From: Oscillospiraceae bacterium
Lineage (GTDB): Bacteria > Bacillota > Clostridia > Oscillospirales > Oscillospiraceae
DNA: 23,373 nucleotides
Assembly: GCA_904501855.1 (NCBI GenBank)
Contig: CAJGCI010000015.1
Location: 1-23,373 of the forward strand
Reading direction: 5' to 3'
Positions 1-6,947 of this stretch are shown piece by piece (positions within the stretch are counted from its first letter, which is position 1; the number at the start of each line of letters is the position of its first letter). A program made the translations under genes and the position numbers. The notes below the pieces were generated by a model. The model saw only the letters and a list, made by a program, of their open reading frames with translations. It was not told the DNA's origin and searched no databases.

Positions 1-305
1 ATCCGGAGAGCTTCATCACGAAGGCCGATGGTGAACTTATCCATTCCATGAGGAACAAATAGATAGCTCATCATCCAACGATAACGAAGGAAGCCTTTGA
101 CATTTCGGGGAAGCAGAATGAACTTGCCCAGTACGCCAAACATCAGATAACACCAGCGGGAATAATCAAAAAGCGTATCTTTCAGACCGCGCCATTCACG
201 ACGGCGGCGGACTTTCAGCTTTTCGCTGTAAATCTTGCCGGGTGATTTCTCGCCGGCGCGTTCACGGGTATTATAAACCACTTCGACTGTTTTCATATTG
301 CTCAT
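1..305 (-). CDS. N-terminal part of a protein encoded in the 2-hydroxyacyl-CoA dehydratase operon (runs off the window)
   Basis: About 101 codons are visible, beginning MSNMKTVEVVYN and continuing past base 1. Its ATG overlaps the stop of the upstream HgdB-like gene in an ATGA arrangement (302-305), so translation of the two is probably coupled. The visible part is basic (residues about 15-38 are rich in Lys and Arg) and then aromatic and hydrophobic (about 43-85, with WCYLMFGVLG and LRYRWMMSYLF). It shows no cofactor motif. I do not recognise it on its own. From context it is probably the second dehydratase subunit or another member of the same pathway, since these enzymes work as heterodimers encoded by adjacent genes. 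That assignment is inference; the coding call itself is firm because of the overlap and the uninterrupted frame. Confidence 0.7.
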   Translation of the reverse strand, partial: MSNMKTVEVVYNTRERAGEKSPGKIYSEKLKVRRRREWRGLKDTLFDYSRWCYLMFGVLGKFILLPRNVKGFLRYRWMMSYLFVPHGMDKFTIGLRDEALR

Positions 306-1501
306 TTCGTCCCACCTCTCTGAATTTTCTTAATCTCAATGCTTTCTACAAATGCCTGTACACGGGTACGAAGCTGTCCAGCTGAGGAGGAAGCGTTATA
401 GGGACGGTCAATGGACAGGACCGGATAACCATAATCATGGATCAGCATGGAAGAACCAAGCATCCTTTCATATGCCCATGGGTCACAGAATTTAACCTGC
501 TGATAGATAATGCCGTCAACATTGTACTCATCAGCGAGATCTGCGACATACTGCTTGCGGGAATAAACCTTTTCCTGGTTCATCATACGCGGGCACTGGC
601 AGTTCTGGATGTAATGACGGCAGACCTGAGTCAGCGCATCCTCTTCATCGTTCAATACAATCTCAGTGCGTCCGGGATAAGAGCCGAAGCAGAACCGGTC
701 ACAGCAGACCATGGCACCGTTATCCTCGATCAGTTTGATAAAGCTGCTGTCATCGACTTCGGAACCGACAAGAAGAATCTTGCAGCGCCAGTCTTTTTCA
801 TCCGGCTCACGGGTCTTGAGTTCTTCCAATGTCTCCTCAAGTTTTTTCATGATGAGATCGGCCGGGCACACATAGGTTGCAAGGCAGAGCACATGGAATT
901 CATAGCCGGTGATACGAGGCTTGTCGCCCTTACGGAACTCACCGATATCACGGATCACCTTCACCATCTTATTGTGTTTTTCCACTGCCTTACGGATCGC
1001 TTTATCGGAAATATCCACTCCGTAGTTTTCATGCAGCGGTTTCAGGATATGGTTCGTGCACTGAAGCACAGACAGATCATAGTCAGCCGGTTTGTCCTTA
1101 AATGCGATCTCCATGTACTCATGGAAGAACTTATCATTGCCCTGTCCCATGGTCTTCAGCAGTTCCATATTCTCAACACAACGGTTGATCATAGTGCATC
1201 CGTCAGGAGTAATCACACAGTCAGCGAAATTATATCCGCCTTCAATAGCACGTTCCAGCAATGCACGGCTGGGCTCGCAAAGCAGGTTCGTCATGTAGTA
1301 CGTAGCGATATCCATGGAACCGGTCTGCGGTGCAGAAAGCCGAATCGAGAAGCATTTCCCGAGATTCAGCAACGGTTCAGGAACATTTTCGCACGTGTAG
1401 GCTACTGCGATCCCGCCTTTTTTCTTTGCCTCTGCAATCAGCTCATTGTTTGCTTGCTGAAGCAGATTTTCAAAATAAATCAGATGTTTGAGATCTTTCA
1501 A
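302..1501 (-). CDS. 2-hydroxyacyl-CoA dehydratase subunit, HgdB-like (D-component family)
   Basis: This 399-residue protein resembles the beta subunit of 2-hydroxyglutaryl-CoA dehydratase and its relatives. These [4Fe-4S] enzymes use an ATP-dependent activator to remove water from (R)-2-hydroxyacyl-CoA in amino acid fermentation. Candidate cluster-ligand cysteines include C37, C75, C95, C102 and C108, plus C339 in the family-typical KFCDPWAYE segment. The C-terminus carries the typical QLRTRVQAFVESI ending. Length fits the family (about 375-430). The start is TTG at 1501, because a strong GGGAGGG lies 8 bases upstream and the frame begins MKDLKHLIYF. It is the first gene of its operon and overlaps the next gene by 4 bp. 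The substrate (hydroxyglutarate, lactate, hydroxyisocaproate or an aryl-lactate) cannot be told from this subunit, and the activator gene is not in the window. Confidence 0.88.
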   Translation of the reverse strand: MKDLKHLIYFENLLQQANNELIAEAKKKGGIAVAYTCENVPEPLLNLGKCFSIRLSAPQTGSMDIATYYMTNLLCEPSRALLERAIEGGYNFADCVITPDGCTMINRCVENMELLKTMGQGNDKFFHEYMEIAFKDKPADYDLSVLQCTNHILKPLHENYGVDISDKAIRKAVEKHNKMVKVIRDIGEFRKGDKPRITGYEFHVLCLATYVCPADLIMKKLEETLEELKTREPDEKDWRCKILLVGSEVDDSSFIKLIEDNGAMVCCDRFCFGSYPGRTEIVLNDEEDALTQVCRHYIQNCQCPRMMNQEKVYSRKQYVADLADEYNVDGIIYQQVKFCDPWAYERMLGSSMLIHDYGYPVLSIDRPYNASSSAGQLRTRVQAFVESIEIKKIQRGGTK

Positions 1502-1509
1502 TACAGTTT

Positions 1510-1518
1510 CCCTCCCTC
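1510..1518 (-). promoter_or_regulatory. Ribosome binding site supporting a TTG start for the dehydratase gene
   Basis: On the minus strand the sequence reads GAGGGAGGG followed by 8 bases and then TTG. No ATG in this frame has comparable spacing, so the TTG at 1501 is taken as the start. Confidence 0.7.
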
Positions 1519-1610
1519 AAATTGATTACCTCTAATTAGCACAAAAAAAATGTGCGTTAATACAAAATTAGTGTTGCGCCCCCCTTCGCGCAGTCTCTTC
1601 TATTTAACAG

Positions 1611-1646
1611 AATATTGGCATGTTTTTGAGCAACATGACCAATATT
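1611..1646 (-). other. Long hairpin in the 5' leader of the dehydratase operon
   Basis: The two arms (about 14 bp, AATATTGG plus CATGTT pairing with AACATG plus CCAATATT) are complementary except for one bulged base, and enclose a 7-base loop. The element lies about 110 bases upstream of the TTG start and inside the transcript predicted from the promoter at 1685-1712. It is not followed by a T-tract, so it is not a simple terminator. It may stabilise the mRNA or form part of a regulatory leader. The pairing is seen directly; the role is unknown. Confidence 0.55.
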
Positions 1647-1684
1647 AGTAATAAATAAAAGAATATAGTAATGTCTTTATATCA

Positions 1685-1712
1685 ATTATGACAATCTTTT
1701 TGGAATTGTCAA
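1685..1712 (-). promoter_or_regulatory. Promoter of the dehydratase operon
   Basis: On the minus strand TTGACA is followed by 16 bases and CATAAT, a perfect -35 and a 5/6 -10 for sigma-A. It implies a 5' leader of about 177 nt before the TTG start at 1501. An inverted repeat occupies the spacer (separate entry). Confidence 0.65.
1689..1711. promoter_or_regulatory. Inverted repeat inside the promoter, candidate operator
   Basis: TGACAAT and ATTGTCA form a 7-bp dyad separated by 9 bases. The dyad overlaps the -35 box, the spacer and the edge of the -10 box of the dehydratase promoter, which is the classic position for a repressor. The regulator is unknown. AT-rich DNA gives chance dyads, so confidence is modest. 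Confidence 0.35.
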
Positions 1713-1799
1713 TAAATAATCAAATATTTCGTATGGACAGTTTTAATAAATCGTCCAAGTAATATTGTTCAATTTATTCATTCCGCTGAAACGAACTGT

Positions 1800-1826
1800 A
1801 AAAAAGGCAGCAATGTAAATTGCTGC
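1800..1826 (-). terminator. Intrinsic terminator of the candidate small RNA
   Basis: GCAGCAAT and ATTGCTGC form a perfect 8-bp stem with a 4-base loop. On the minus strand the stem is followed by C and then TTTTTT. It lies about 150 bases downstream of the rqcH terminator, so it needs a different transcript, supplied by the promoter at 1915-1943. Confidence 0.75.
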
Positions 1827-1908
1827 AGAGGGTATAACGACGATATGATGCATGAAAGTATACCGATTGTTCTAGCTACTGAACATATCGGATGAGAGGA
1901 ATTATTCT
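1800..1908 (-). ncRNA. Candidate small RNA or stand-alone leader of about 109 nt
   Basis: A good sigma-A promoter (1915-1943) and an intrinsic terminator (1800-1826) bracket this segment, and no plausible gene lies between them. The predicted RNA has three pairings. A 5' hairpin (1863-1891) has a 10-bp stem (CCGAT, one bulge, TGTTC with GAACA, ATCGG) and an 8-base loop containing the palindrome TAGCTA. A weaker GGTATA/TATACC pairing follows. The terminator stem comes last. The 5' arm of the first hairpin (1884-1890) is also perfectly complementary over 7 bases to 1841-1847, so a competing fold exists. Two CCTCT stretches lie outside the strong stems and could contact ribosome binding sites. 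The rqcH terminator lies upstream, so this is not simply the end of that mRNA. I know no matching family. Confidence 0.5.
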
Positions 1909-1914
1909 GAATAA

Positions 1915-1943
1915 ATTATATACAGATACCGTATTTTTGTCTA
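1915..1943 (-). promoter_or_regulatory. Promoter of the candidate small RNA
   Basis: On the minus strand TAGACA (5/6 match), a 17-base spacer, then a perfect TATAAT. The expected start is near 1908. It sits just downstream of the rqcH terminator. Confidence 0.65.
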
Positions 1944-1959
1944 TATAATCCCTCCGTTA

Positions 1960-2002
1960 GTGTCACAAAAACTGAAAATAGCGGCAGATAGAATCTGCCG
2001 CT
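1960..2002 (-). terminator. Intrinsic terminator of rqcH
   Basis: AGCGGCAGA and TCTGCCGCT form a perfect 9-bp stem (1980-2002) with a 5-base loop, right after the rqcH stop codon. The minus-strand sequence then runs ATTTTCAGTTTTTG, giving a broken T-tract. Confidence 0.85.
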
Positions 2003-2003
2003 T

Positions 2004-3731
2004 TCAGTGATCGGTTTTCAAGCGCATAACAAGCTGTTCATCCGGTTCAGCCAGAATGGTTTCATACACATGATATATGACGAAACCCGGCATCGCGCCA
2101 GACGGTTTCTTTAGATTACGGACCATGGTATAGTCCACCGGAGTCTTCCCCCCTGCCCGGGCCTGGGAATGATATACAGCAATGGATGCCGCCTGCTCGA
2201 TTGTTCTTGCGGGAGGTATCTGATCGTCACAGACGATGATCACATGGCTGCCGTGAACGTTCTTGGTATGAAGCCAGTAGTCCGTTCTTCGGGCCTTTCT
2301 GGTGCTGAGATCATCGTTCATCGCATTATTGCGTCCCACAAGGATACGGAAGCCGTCATCCGACTCAAAGGTAAGGGGCCCCTGTGGCCGGCTTTTTTCT
2401 TTTCGTGCACTCTTCTTTGTCCGCAGATAACCGGTTGAGATCAGTTCCCGGCGAATCTCCGCCAGATCCCGTTCCGATTCCGCCCGTTCGATCTCATCCA
2501 AGACACTGTTCAGATAATCAAGCTGAACCGTGTTTTCATCAATGAGTTTTGTAAGATGCTCTCTGGCATTCTTGAGTTTGTTGTACTCTTTGTATTTCTG
2601 GGCCGCATTCTGCTGCGGAGACTTTAGCGGATCCAGAAGAATCACCCGTTCCGGGCAATCCGGTTCATAAAAATTCTCGCAGGAGAAAGAAGCCATCCCC
2701 TTTTTCAGTTTATAGATATTTGCAGTGATCAGATCGGCTTCCTTTCGTATCTCCTCACGATTATCCGCTTTCTCCATTTCCTGCTTCCGCGCATTCAGCT
2801 TTCTCTGTGTGCGGTCTCTGGCCGACTTGGTTTTATGAAGAAGATCGCGGCTTTTTCTTCTCATGCTTTCCGCATGATCCTTCTGAGAAAAGAATGCATC
2901 AAGCATCTCGGAAAATGAGGGATAGTTCACAAGTTCCATGGTCTCTCCGTACTGTGAGATCCGCATATAGCTGAAATCAAACGGGCTTCCCTCACGCATG
3001 AGTATGACAGGCTCAAACTCGCTTTTATCCACGCTTTCCTTCAGTGCAGACATCGCTTCCGGAAGATACTCCGTCTGACCGTGGCATCGATAAACCAGTT
3101 CTCTGGAAATCAGCGGTGAAAGACCGGAAAAGCTTTCCATGATGCTCTTCTCCGGATTCGCAGACAAAGAGCACCGTCTGCAAATCTTCATGCGCTGTTC
3201 CTCTTCCGCAAGGAAAAACGGCGCTTTTTCCTGCGGCCGGGGGCGTCGGTAGATCATACCCGGAAGCAGTCTCCTCATGGCGTTCTCACCGAAATCCGCG
3301 CGGCGGATGCAGTCGATGATATTCCCTTTGTCATCCACCAGAATGATATTGGATGCTCTTCCCATGAGTTCCACGACCAGCTGTTTTCCGGTAAGAACTC
3401 CCATTTCATCACGGACGGAAAGATCCATGATGAGAAGCCGGTCGAAATCCGGCTGATCGATGCTCTGAATCCTGGCTCCTACCAGGTGTTTGCGCATAAG
3501 CATACAGAACATCGGAGGTTCCGACGGATTTTCATAGGTGTTATCCGTAAACTGGATTCTTGCGCTTCCCGTATTTGCGGAAAGAAGAAGCTTACGGTTG
3601 CCCGTATTGCCCCGTACGGAAAGAAGCAGAACATCCCGTTCCGGCATCTGCACTTTATCGATCCGTGCACCGATCAGCTCTTTTTCCAGTTCTTCCTTTA
3701 TGGCATGTATGATCACAGCATCCATTGGCAT
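2004..3731 (-). CDS. rqcH: Rqc2/NFACT-family ribosome rescue protein RqcH
   Basis: RqcH binds stalled 50S subunits carrying peptidyl-tRNA and adds C-terminal alanine tails that mark the nascent chain for degradation; it was formerly annotated as fibronectin-binding protein. The 575-residue length is normal. The NFACT-N domain occupies roughly 1-190 and includes the conserved ARIDKVQMPERD (22-33) and MFCMLMRKHL segments. D97 and R98, the pair required for tailing in the Bacillus subtilis protein, fall at exactly the same numbers here. Coiled-coil regions (about 285-350 and 385-440) and the C-terminal NFACT-R domain (DYWLHTKNVHGSH, about 492-504) follow. It sits 3 bases downstream of mrnC, with a GGGAGG site just before the ATG at 3731, and is the last gene of the uppP-ftsK-mrnC-rqcH cluster. 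Confidence 0.95.
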   Translation of the reverse strand: MPMDAVIIHAIKEELEKELIGARIDKVQMPERDVLLLSVRGNTGNRKLLLSANTGSARIQFTDNTYENPSEPPMFCMLMRKHLVGARIQSIDQPDFDRLLIMDLSVRDEMGVLTGKQLVVELMGRASNIILVDDKGNIIDCIRRADFGENAMRRLLPGMIYRRPRPQEKAPFFLAEEEQRMKICRRCSLSANPEKSIMESFSGLSPLISRELVYRCHGQTEYLPEAMSALKESVDKSEFEPVILMREGSPFDFSYMRISQYGETMELVNYPSFSEMLDAFFSQKDHAESMRRKSRDLLHKTKSARDRTQRKLNARKQEMEKADNREEIRKEADLITANIYKLKKGMASFSCENFYEPDCPERVILLDPLKSPQQNAAQKYKEYNKLKNAREHLTKLIDENTVQLDYLNSVLDEIERAESERDLAEIRRELISTGYLRTKKSARKEKSRPQGPLTFESDDGFRILVGRNNAMNDDLSTRKARRTDYWLHTKNVHGSHVIIVCDDQIPPARTIEQAASIAVYHSQARAGGKTPVDYTMVRNLKKPSGAMPGFVIYHVYETILAEPDEQLVMRLKTDH

Positions 3732-3734
3732 GGT

Positions 3735-4139
3735 TTACGGTTCCTCCCTGTGGATCGCATGAAACAGTTCATTGAGCCGGTCTTTTTTCCCCTGCAAAAA
3801 CAGATATCCGAACAGAGCCTCCAGTCCGGTGGCCGCATGATATTCGGAGACCTGTGCGTGATGAGGAACGGAATGGACCTTTGCATTTCTGGCCCTTTTA
3901 TAGACGCCCAGTTCCTCTTCTGTCAGAAGGCTGAGGATCTTGGCAGCAGCTGCTGCCTGAAACGATGCATTCACATACTCTACGGTACGGTGATGAAGAT
4001 CGCTGGCCTGTGCATGTCCTTCTGCGCAAAGCAGCGTTCTAGTCATCAGTTCATAAACGGCGTCACCCACGTGGGCAAGACCCAGCATACTGAGATTGTT
4101 GATCTCCCTGATATCCAGCTGAGGATTGAAATAATCCAT
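3735..4139 (-). CDS. mrnC: Mini-ribonuclease III
   Basis: MrnC is a homodimeric RNase III domain without a double-stranded RNA-binding domain; it trims the ends of 23S rRNA precursor in Bacillota. The 134-residue length is typical. The RNase III signature is visible as HVGDAVYELMTR, with D26 and E30 as expected metal ligands, and a second acidic position at E107 in TGLEALFGYL. AAAGGA lies 8 bases before the ATG at 4139. The gene lies between ftsK and rqcH; a strong hairpin separates it from ftsK, and only 3 bases separate it from rqcH, so those two are clearly co-translated. The pairing with rqcH groups two ribosome-related functions. Confidence 0.93.
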   Translation of the reverse strand: MDYFNPQLDIREINNLSMLGLAHVGDAVYELMTRTLLCAEGHAQASDLHHRTVEYVNASFQAAAAAKILSLLTEEELGVYKRARNAKVHSVPHHAQVSEYHAATGLEALFGYLFLQGKKDRLNELFHAIHREEP

Positions 4140-4166
4140 AATTTGATTCCTTTAGTCCGATGATTT

Positions 4167-4200
4167 GAAGAAAAATCCGGAAACATCGTTCCGGATTTTT
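4167..4200 (-). terminator. Hairpin terminator or attenuator between ftsK and mrnC
   Basis: AAAAATCCGGAA and TTCCGGATTTTT (4171-4200) form a perfect 12-bp stem with a 6-base loop, and the minus strand continues CTTC. It ends ftsK transcripts at least partly. No clear promoter fits in the 30 bases left before mrnC, so mrnC-rqcH must depend on read-through or on a promoter inside ftsK. Confidence 0.75.
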
Positions 4201-4207
4201 CGGTTGC

Positions 4208-6922
4208 TTATACTTCATCCATAGGATCGTCGAACGTATCCTCTTCCTCGTCAAAGTTCATGCGTGTCTCCATGATCTCCGTAGGCGCGGTTCCATGGAT
4301 CATCTGCATCTCCTGCCACTGTTCCTTGGTGATCAGCACCTGACGGGGTTTGGAGCCTTCAAACGGACCGACGATACCAAGTTCTTCCATCTGATCGACG
4401 ATACGGGCGGCTCTGGCATAACCAAGTTTCAGCCGGCGCTGAAGCATGGATACCGAAGCCTGCTTCGTGTCAAAGATCACATCCACTGCCTGCGGAAGAA
4501 GTTCATCATAATCACTGTCGGCTTCCGCGGCAGCTCCGCCGTTTTTGCCGTTGTCCTGATTCTTGTCTTCCGCGGCCTTTTCGATGGTCGCCATGATCTC
4601 ATCACTGTATTCGGCAGTGCCTTCCTGCTTGATGAAATTAATGACTTCTTCCCGTTCTTCATCAGATACGAATGCGCCCTGGATACGCACGGGTTTTCTC
4701 GTTCCGAGAGGAGAGTACAGCATATCGCCGTTTCCGACCAGTTTTTCCGCTCCCTGCTGATCCAGAATAATGCGGCTTTCAAGTCCGGAGGAAACCGCAA
4801 AAGCGATCCGGCTGGGAATATTCGCCTTCATCAGACCGGTAATAACGTCCGCGGAAGGACGCTGTGTCGCAATAATCAGATGCATTCCGGCGGCACGGCC
4901 CATCTGGGCCACGCGGCAGATGCTCTCTTCCACGTCCTTGGACGCTGCCATCATCAGGTCGGCAAGCTCATCGATCACGATGACCACACGAGGAAGGATC
5001 TCCTCGCCCGTTGCTTTCTTGTGTTCGTTGTAGGAGTCCAGGTCCCGGACTCCCTGTTCCGAAAACAGACGATAGCGCTTGAGCATCTCCACAACGGCCC
5101 ACTGCAACGCGCCGGCTGCTTTCTTCGGATCCGTGACCACCGGGATGTAAAGCTGCGGGATTCCGTTATAGATTCCAAGCTCGACCATCTTCGGGTCGAT
5201 CATGATCAGTTTCAGTTCCTCCGGTCTTGATTTATACAGAAGACTGATGATCAGAGAGTTCATGCACACGGACTTACCGGAACCTGTAGTACCGGCGATC
5301 AGCAGGTGCGGCAGCTTGGAAATGTTTCCGAGAATGCCCTCGCCGCCGATGTCCTTGCCCAGAGCCACTGTAAGGTTTGACTTGGCATTTCTGAACTTCG
5401 GCGTGTCGATGATATCCCGGAGATAAACCGCACTGTTCTGACGGTTCGGTACCTCAATACCCACCGTGGAGATGCGGTTCGGGATCGGTGCGATACGCAC
5501 ACTGGAGACGCCGAGAGCCAGAGCGATATCATCCGAAAGGTTCGTGATCTTGGAGAGCTTGATGCCCTGCTCCAGTTCGAAATCATAACGGGTGACCGTG
5601 GGTCCGCGGGTCACATCGGAGATCGTTGCCGAAATACCGAAACTCTGGATCGTATCTTCCAGACGGGACTTGGTCATGGCGATCTCTTCCCGGCCGCTGC
5701 CGATCGCAGCGGGGCTGGGCCTCAGGAGATCCACCGGCGGGAACTTGTACTCTGCCGCAGGCTGTTCCTGTTTTTCGATCTGTGCGGCAACCGCGGCGGT
5801 TTCATTAGCCATCTCTTCCCTGCTCATGCGGGGTTTCTGTTCCCTCGTTTTTGCAGGTTCTGCCGAAGAAACGCCGGCGATCTCTTCCGCCTCCTGAACG
5901 GACATCGGTTTCACATTTTCAGTGGAAGCGGCAGGTCTGGCCGGTGCGGCTTTGGCTGCATGGCCAATCGGTTCGTGACGGAGTTTCTCCGGAGCGGTGA
6001 CTTTCCTTTTCTTCGCAACGGGCACGGGTTCTTCAATCGACTCGACATTATCATAGTCAAAGAGATCGTCGTCCTCGTCATCCAGCGGAATATCGATGTT
6101 TCCCTTGCCCAGATGAGGCATCTGAATGATCTTGGGATTTGCCTGCGAATGAGTCTCTTCATCCGGCAGGAAATCACCTTCATCATCGTCAAACTGGTCG
6201 TACTTTTTATTTTCGATCTTTTCCCGGATGGAAACAGGCTGTTCTTTGCTGTTTGCCCATTCCATGATCTGGGAAATAGTAATATCAAAACTGCGGAGCG
6301 CAAAATAGATAAACGCAAGCAGTAAAACTGGAAAAGCACCGTAAATGCTGATGATCTTCTCCAGACCATACGCCAGAAGACCGCTGATCACGCCGCCGTA
6401 TGCGAGCTGGCGTCCATCGTTATACAGGATGGAGATGATCGAAGCAAGTCCTCCAGCTGCATCCAGATCCGTCATCGAGAAAAGCAGCTGGGCCATTGCA
6501 CCGAACAGGATCGGAATAAGAAGCAGGGCTACAACACGTCCGGTAAGCGGAGTATTCCGATAATGCATCAGCAGATAGGCCACCAGGAAAAGACAGGGCG
6601 GGAAAAGATAAAAACCCCATCCGGTCAGTCCGCCGATCAGTGTACGGATCCACTCCACAAGGATCGCATCGATGTGGAAATAACCCAGCGCGGAGATCAG
6701 TGCAATCAGAAGACAGATGATCCCGGCGATCACACGGTTATTGGACTGTGTGGTCTTTGCGCGATCCGTATGACTTCCGCCACGAGTTGTTTTCCGCGGT
6801 GCAGCGGCGGTTGAAGTTCTCTTCTTTGCAGCAGAGGTCGTCTTCTTTCCGCTGGTATTGCTCTTCTTCGTCGCTGTATTCTTTTTTGTCGTAGTTTTTT
6901 TCTTTGCAGCGTTATTCGCCAT
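4208..6922 (-). CDS. ftsK: DNA translocase FtsK/SpoIIIE
   Basis: This membrane-anchored hexameric ATPase pumps chromosomal DNA through the closing septum. The 904-residue reading begins MANNAAKKK at 6922. An upstream in-frame ATG at 6982 would overlap uppP by 35 bases and add a 20-residue Cys-rich stretch unlike the family, so it was not used. Layout: a Lys/Thr/Ala-rich basic tail (2-58), about four or five membrane segments (roughly 63-82, 98-120, 128-150, 175-210), an acidic then Ala/Pro-rich linker (about 240-390), and the motor domain with Walker A GTTGSGKS (544-551) and Walker B VVIVIDE (646-652). A C-terminal winged-helix gamma domain (about 810-880, RRLKLGYARAARIVDQME) reads polar DNA sites. 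It lies 25 bases downstream of uppP and is followed by a terminator-like hairpin. Confidence 0.96.
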   Translation of the reverse strand: MANNAAKKKTTTKKNTATKKSNTSGKKTTSAAKKRTSTAAAPRKTTRGGSHTDRAKTTQSNNRVIAGIICLLIALISALGYFHIDAILVEWIRTLIGGLTGWGFYLFPPCLFLVAYLLMHYRNTPLTGRVVALLLIPILFGAMAQLLFSMTDLDAAGGLASIISILYNDGRQLAYGGVISGLLAYGLEKIISIYGAFPVLLLAFIYFALRSFDITISQIMEWANSKEQPVSIREKIENKKYDQFDDDEGDFLPDEETHSQANPKIIQMPHLGKGNIDIPLDDEDDDLFDYDNVESIEEPVPVAKKRKVTAPEKLRHEPIGHAAKAAPARPAASTENVKPMSVQEAEEIAGVSSAEPAKTREQKPRMSREEMANETAAVAAQIEKQEQPAAEYKFPPVDLLRPSPAAIGSGREEIAMTKSRLEDTIQSFGISATISDVTRGPTVTRYDFELEQGIKLSKITNLSDDIALALGVSSVRIAPIPNRISTVGIEVPNRQNSAVYLRDIIDTPKFRNAKSNLTVALGKDIGGEGILGNISKLPHLLIAGTTGSGKSVCMNSLIISLLYKSRPEELKLIMIDPKMVELGIYNGIPQLYIPVVTDPKKAAGALQWAVVEMLKRYRLFSEQGVRDLDSYNEHKKATGEEILPRVVIVIDELADLMMAASKDVEESICRVAQMGRAAGMHLIIATQRPSADVITGLMKANIPSRIAFAVSSGLESRIILDQQGAEKLVGNGDMLYSPLGTRKPVRIQGAFVSDEEREEVINFIKQEGTAEYSDEIMATIEKAAEDKNQDNGKNGGAAAEADSDYDELLPQAVDVIFDTKQASVSMLQRRLKLGYARAARIVDQMEELGIVGPFEGSKPRQVLITKEQWQEMQMIHGTAPTEIMETRMNFDEEEDTFDDPMDEV

Positions 6923-6947
6923 AAAACAATCAAATCCCCTTCTGTTA

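Noticed and set aside
437..1525. A 362-codon open frame antisense to the dehydratase gene
   Set aside because: The opposite strand encodes a recognisable enzyme with a promoter and a strong ribosome binding site; this frame has neither.
1743..1853. A 36-codon minus-strand frame (MHHIVVIPSA...) starting inside the candidate small RNA
   Set aside because: It has no Shine-Dalgarno sequence and reads straight through the terminator stem, so it is unlikely to be translated.
5990..6040. An AKKRKV segment in the FtsK linker resembling a eukaryotic nuclear localisation signal
   Set aside because: Short basic clusters are common in charged linkers; nothing suggests export to a host cell.
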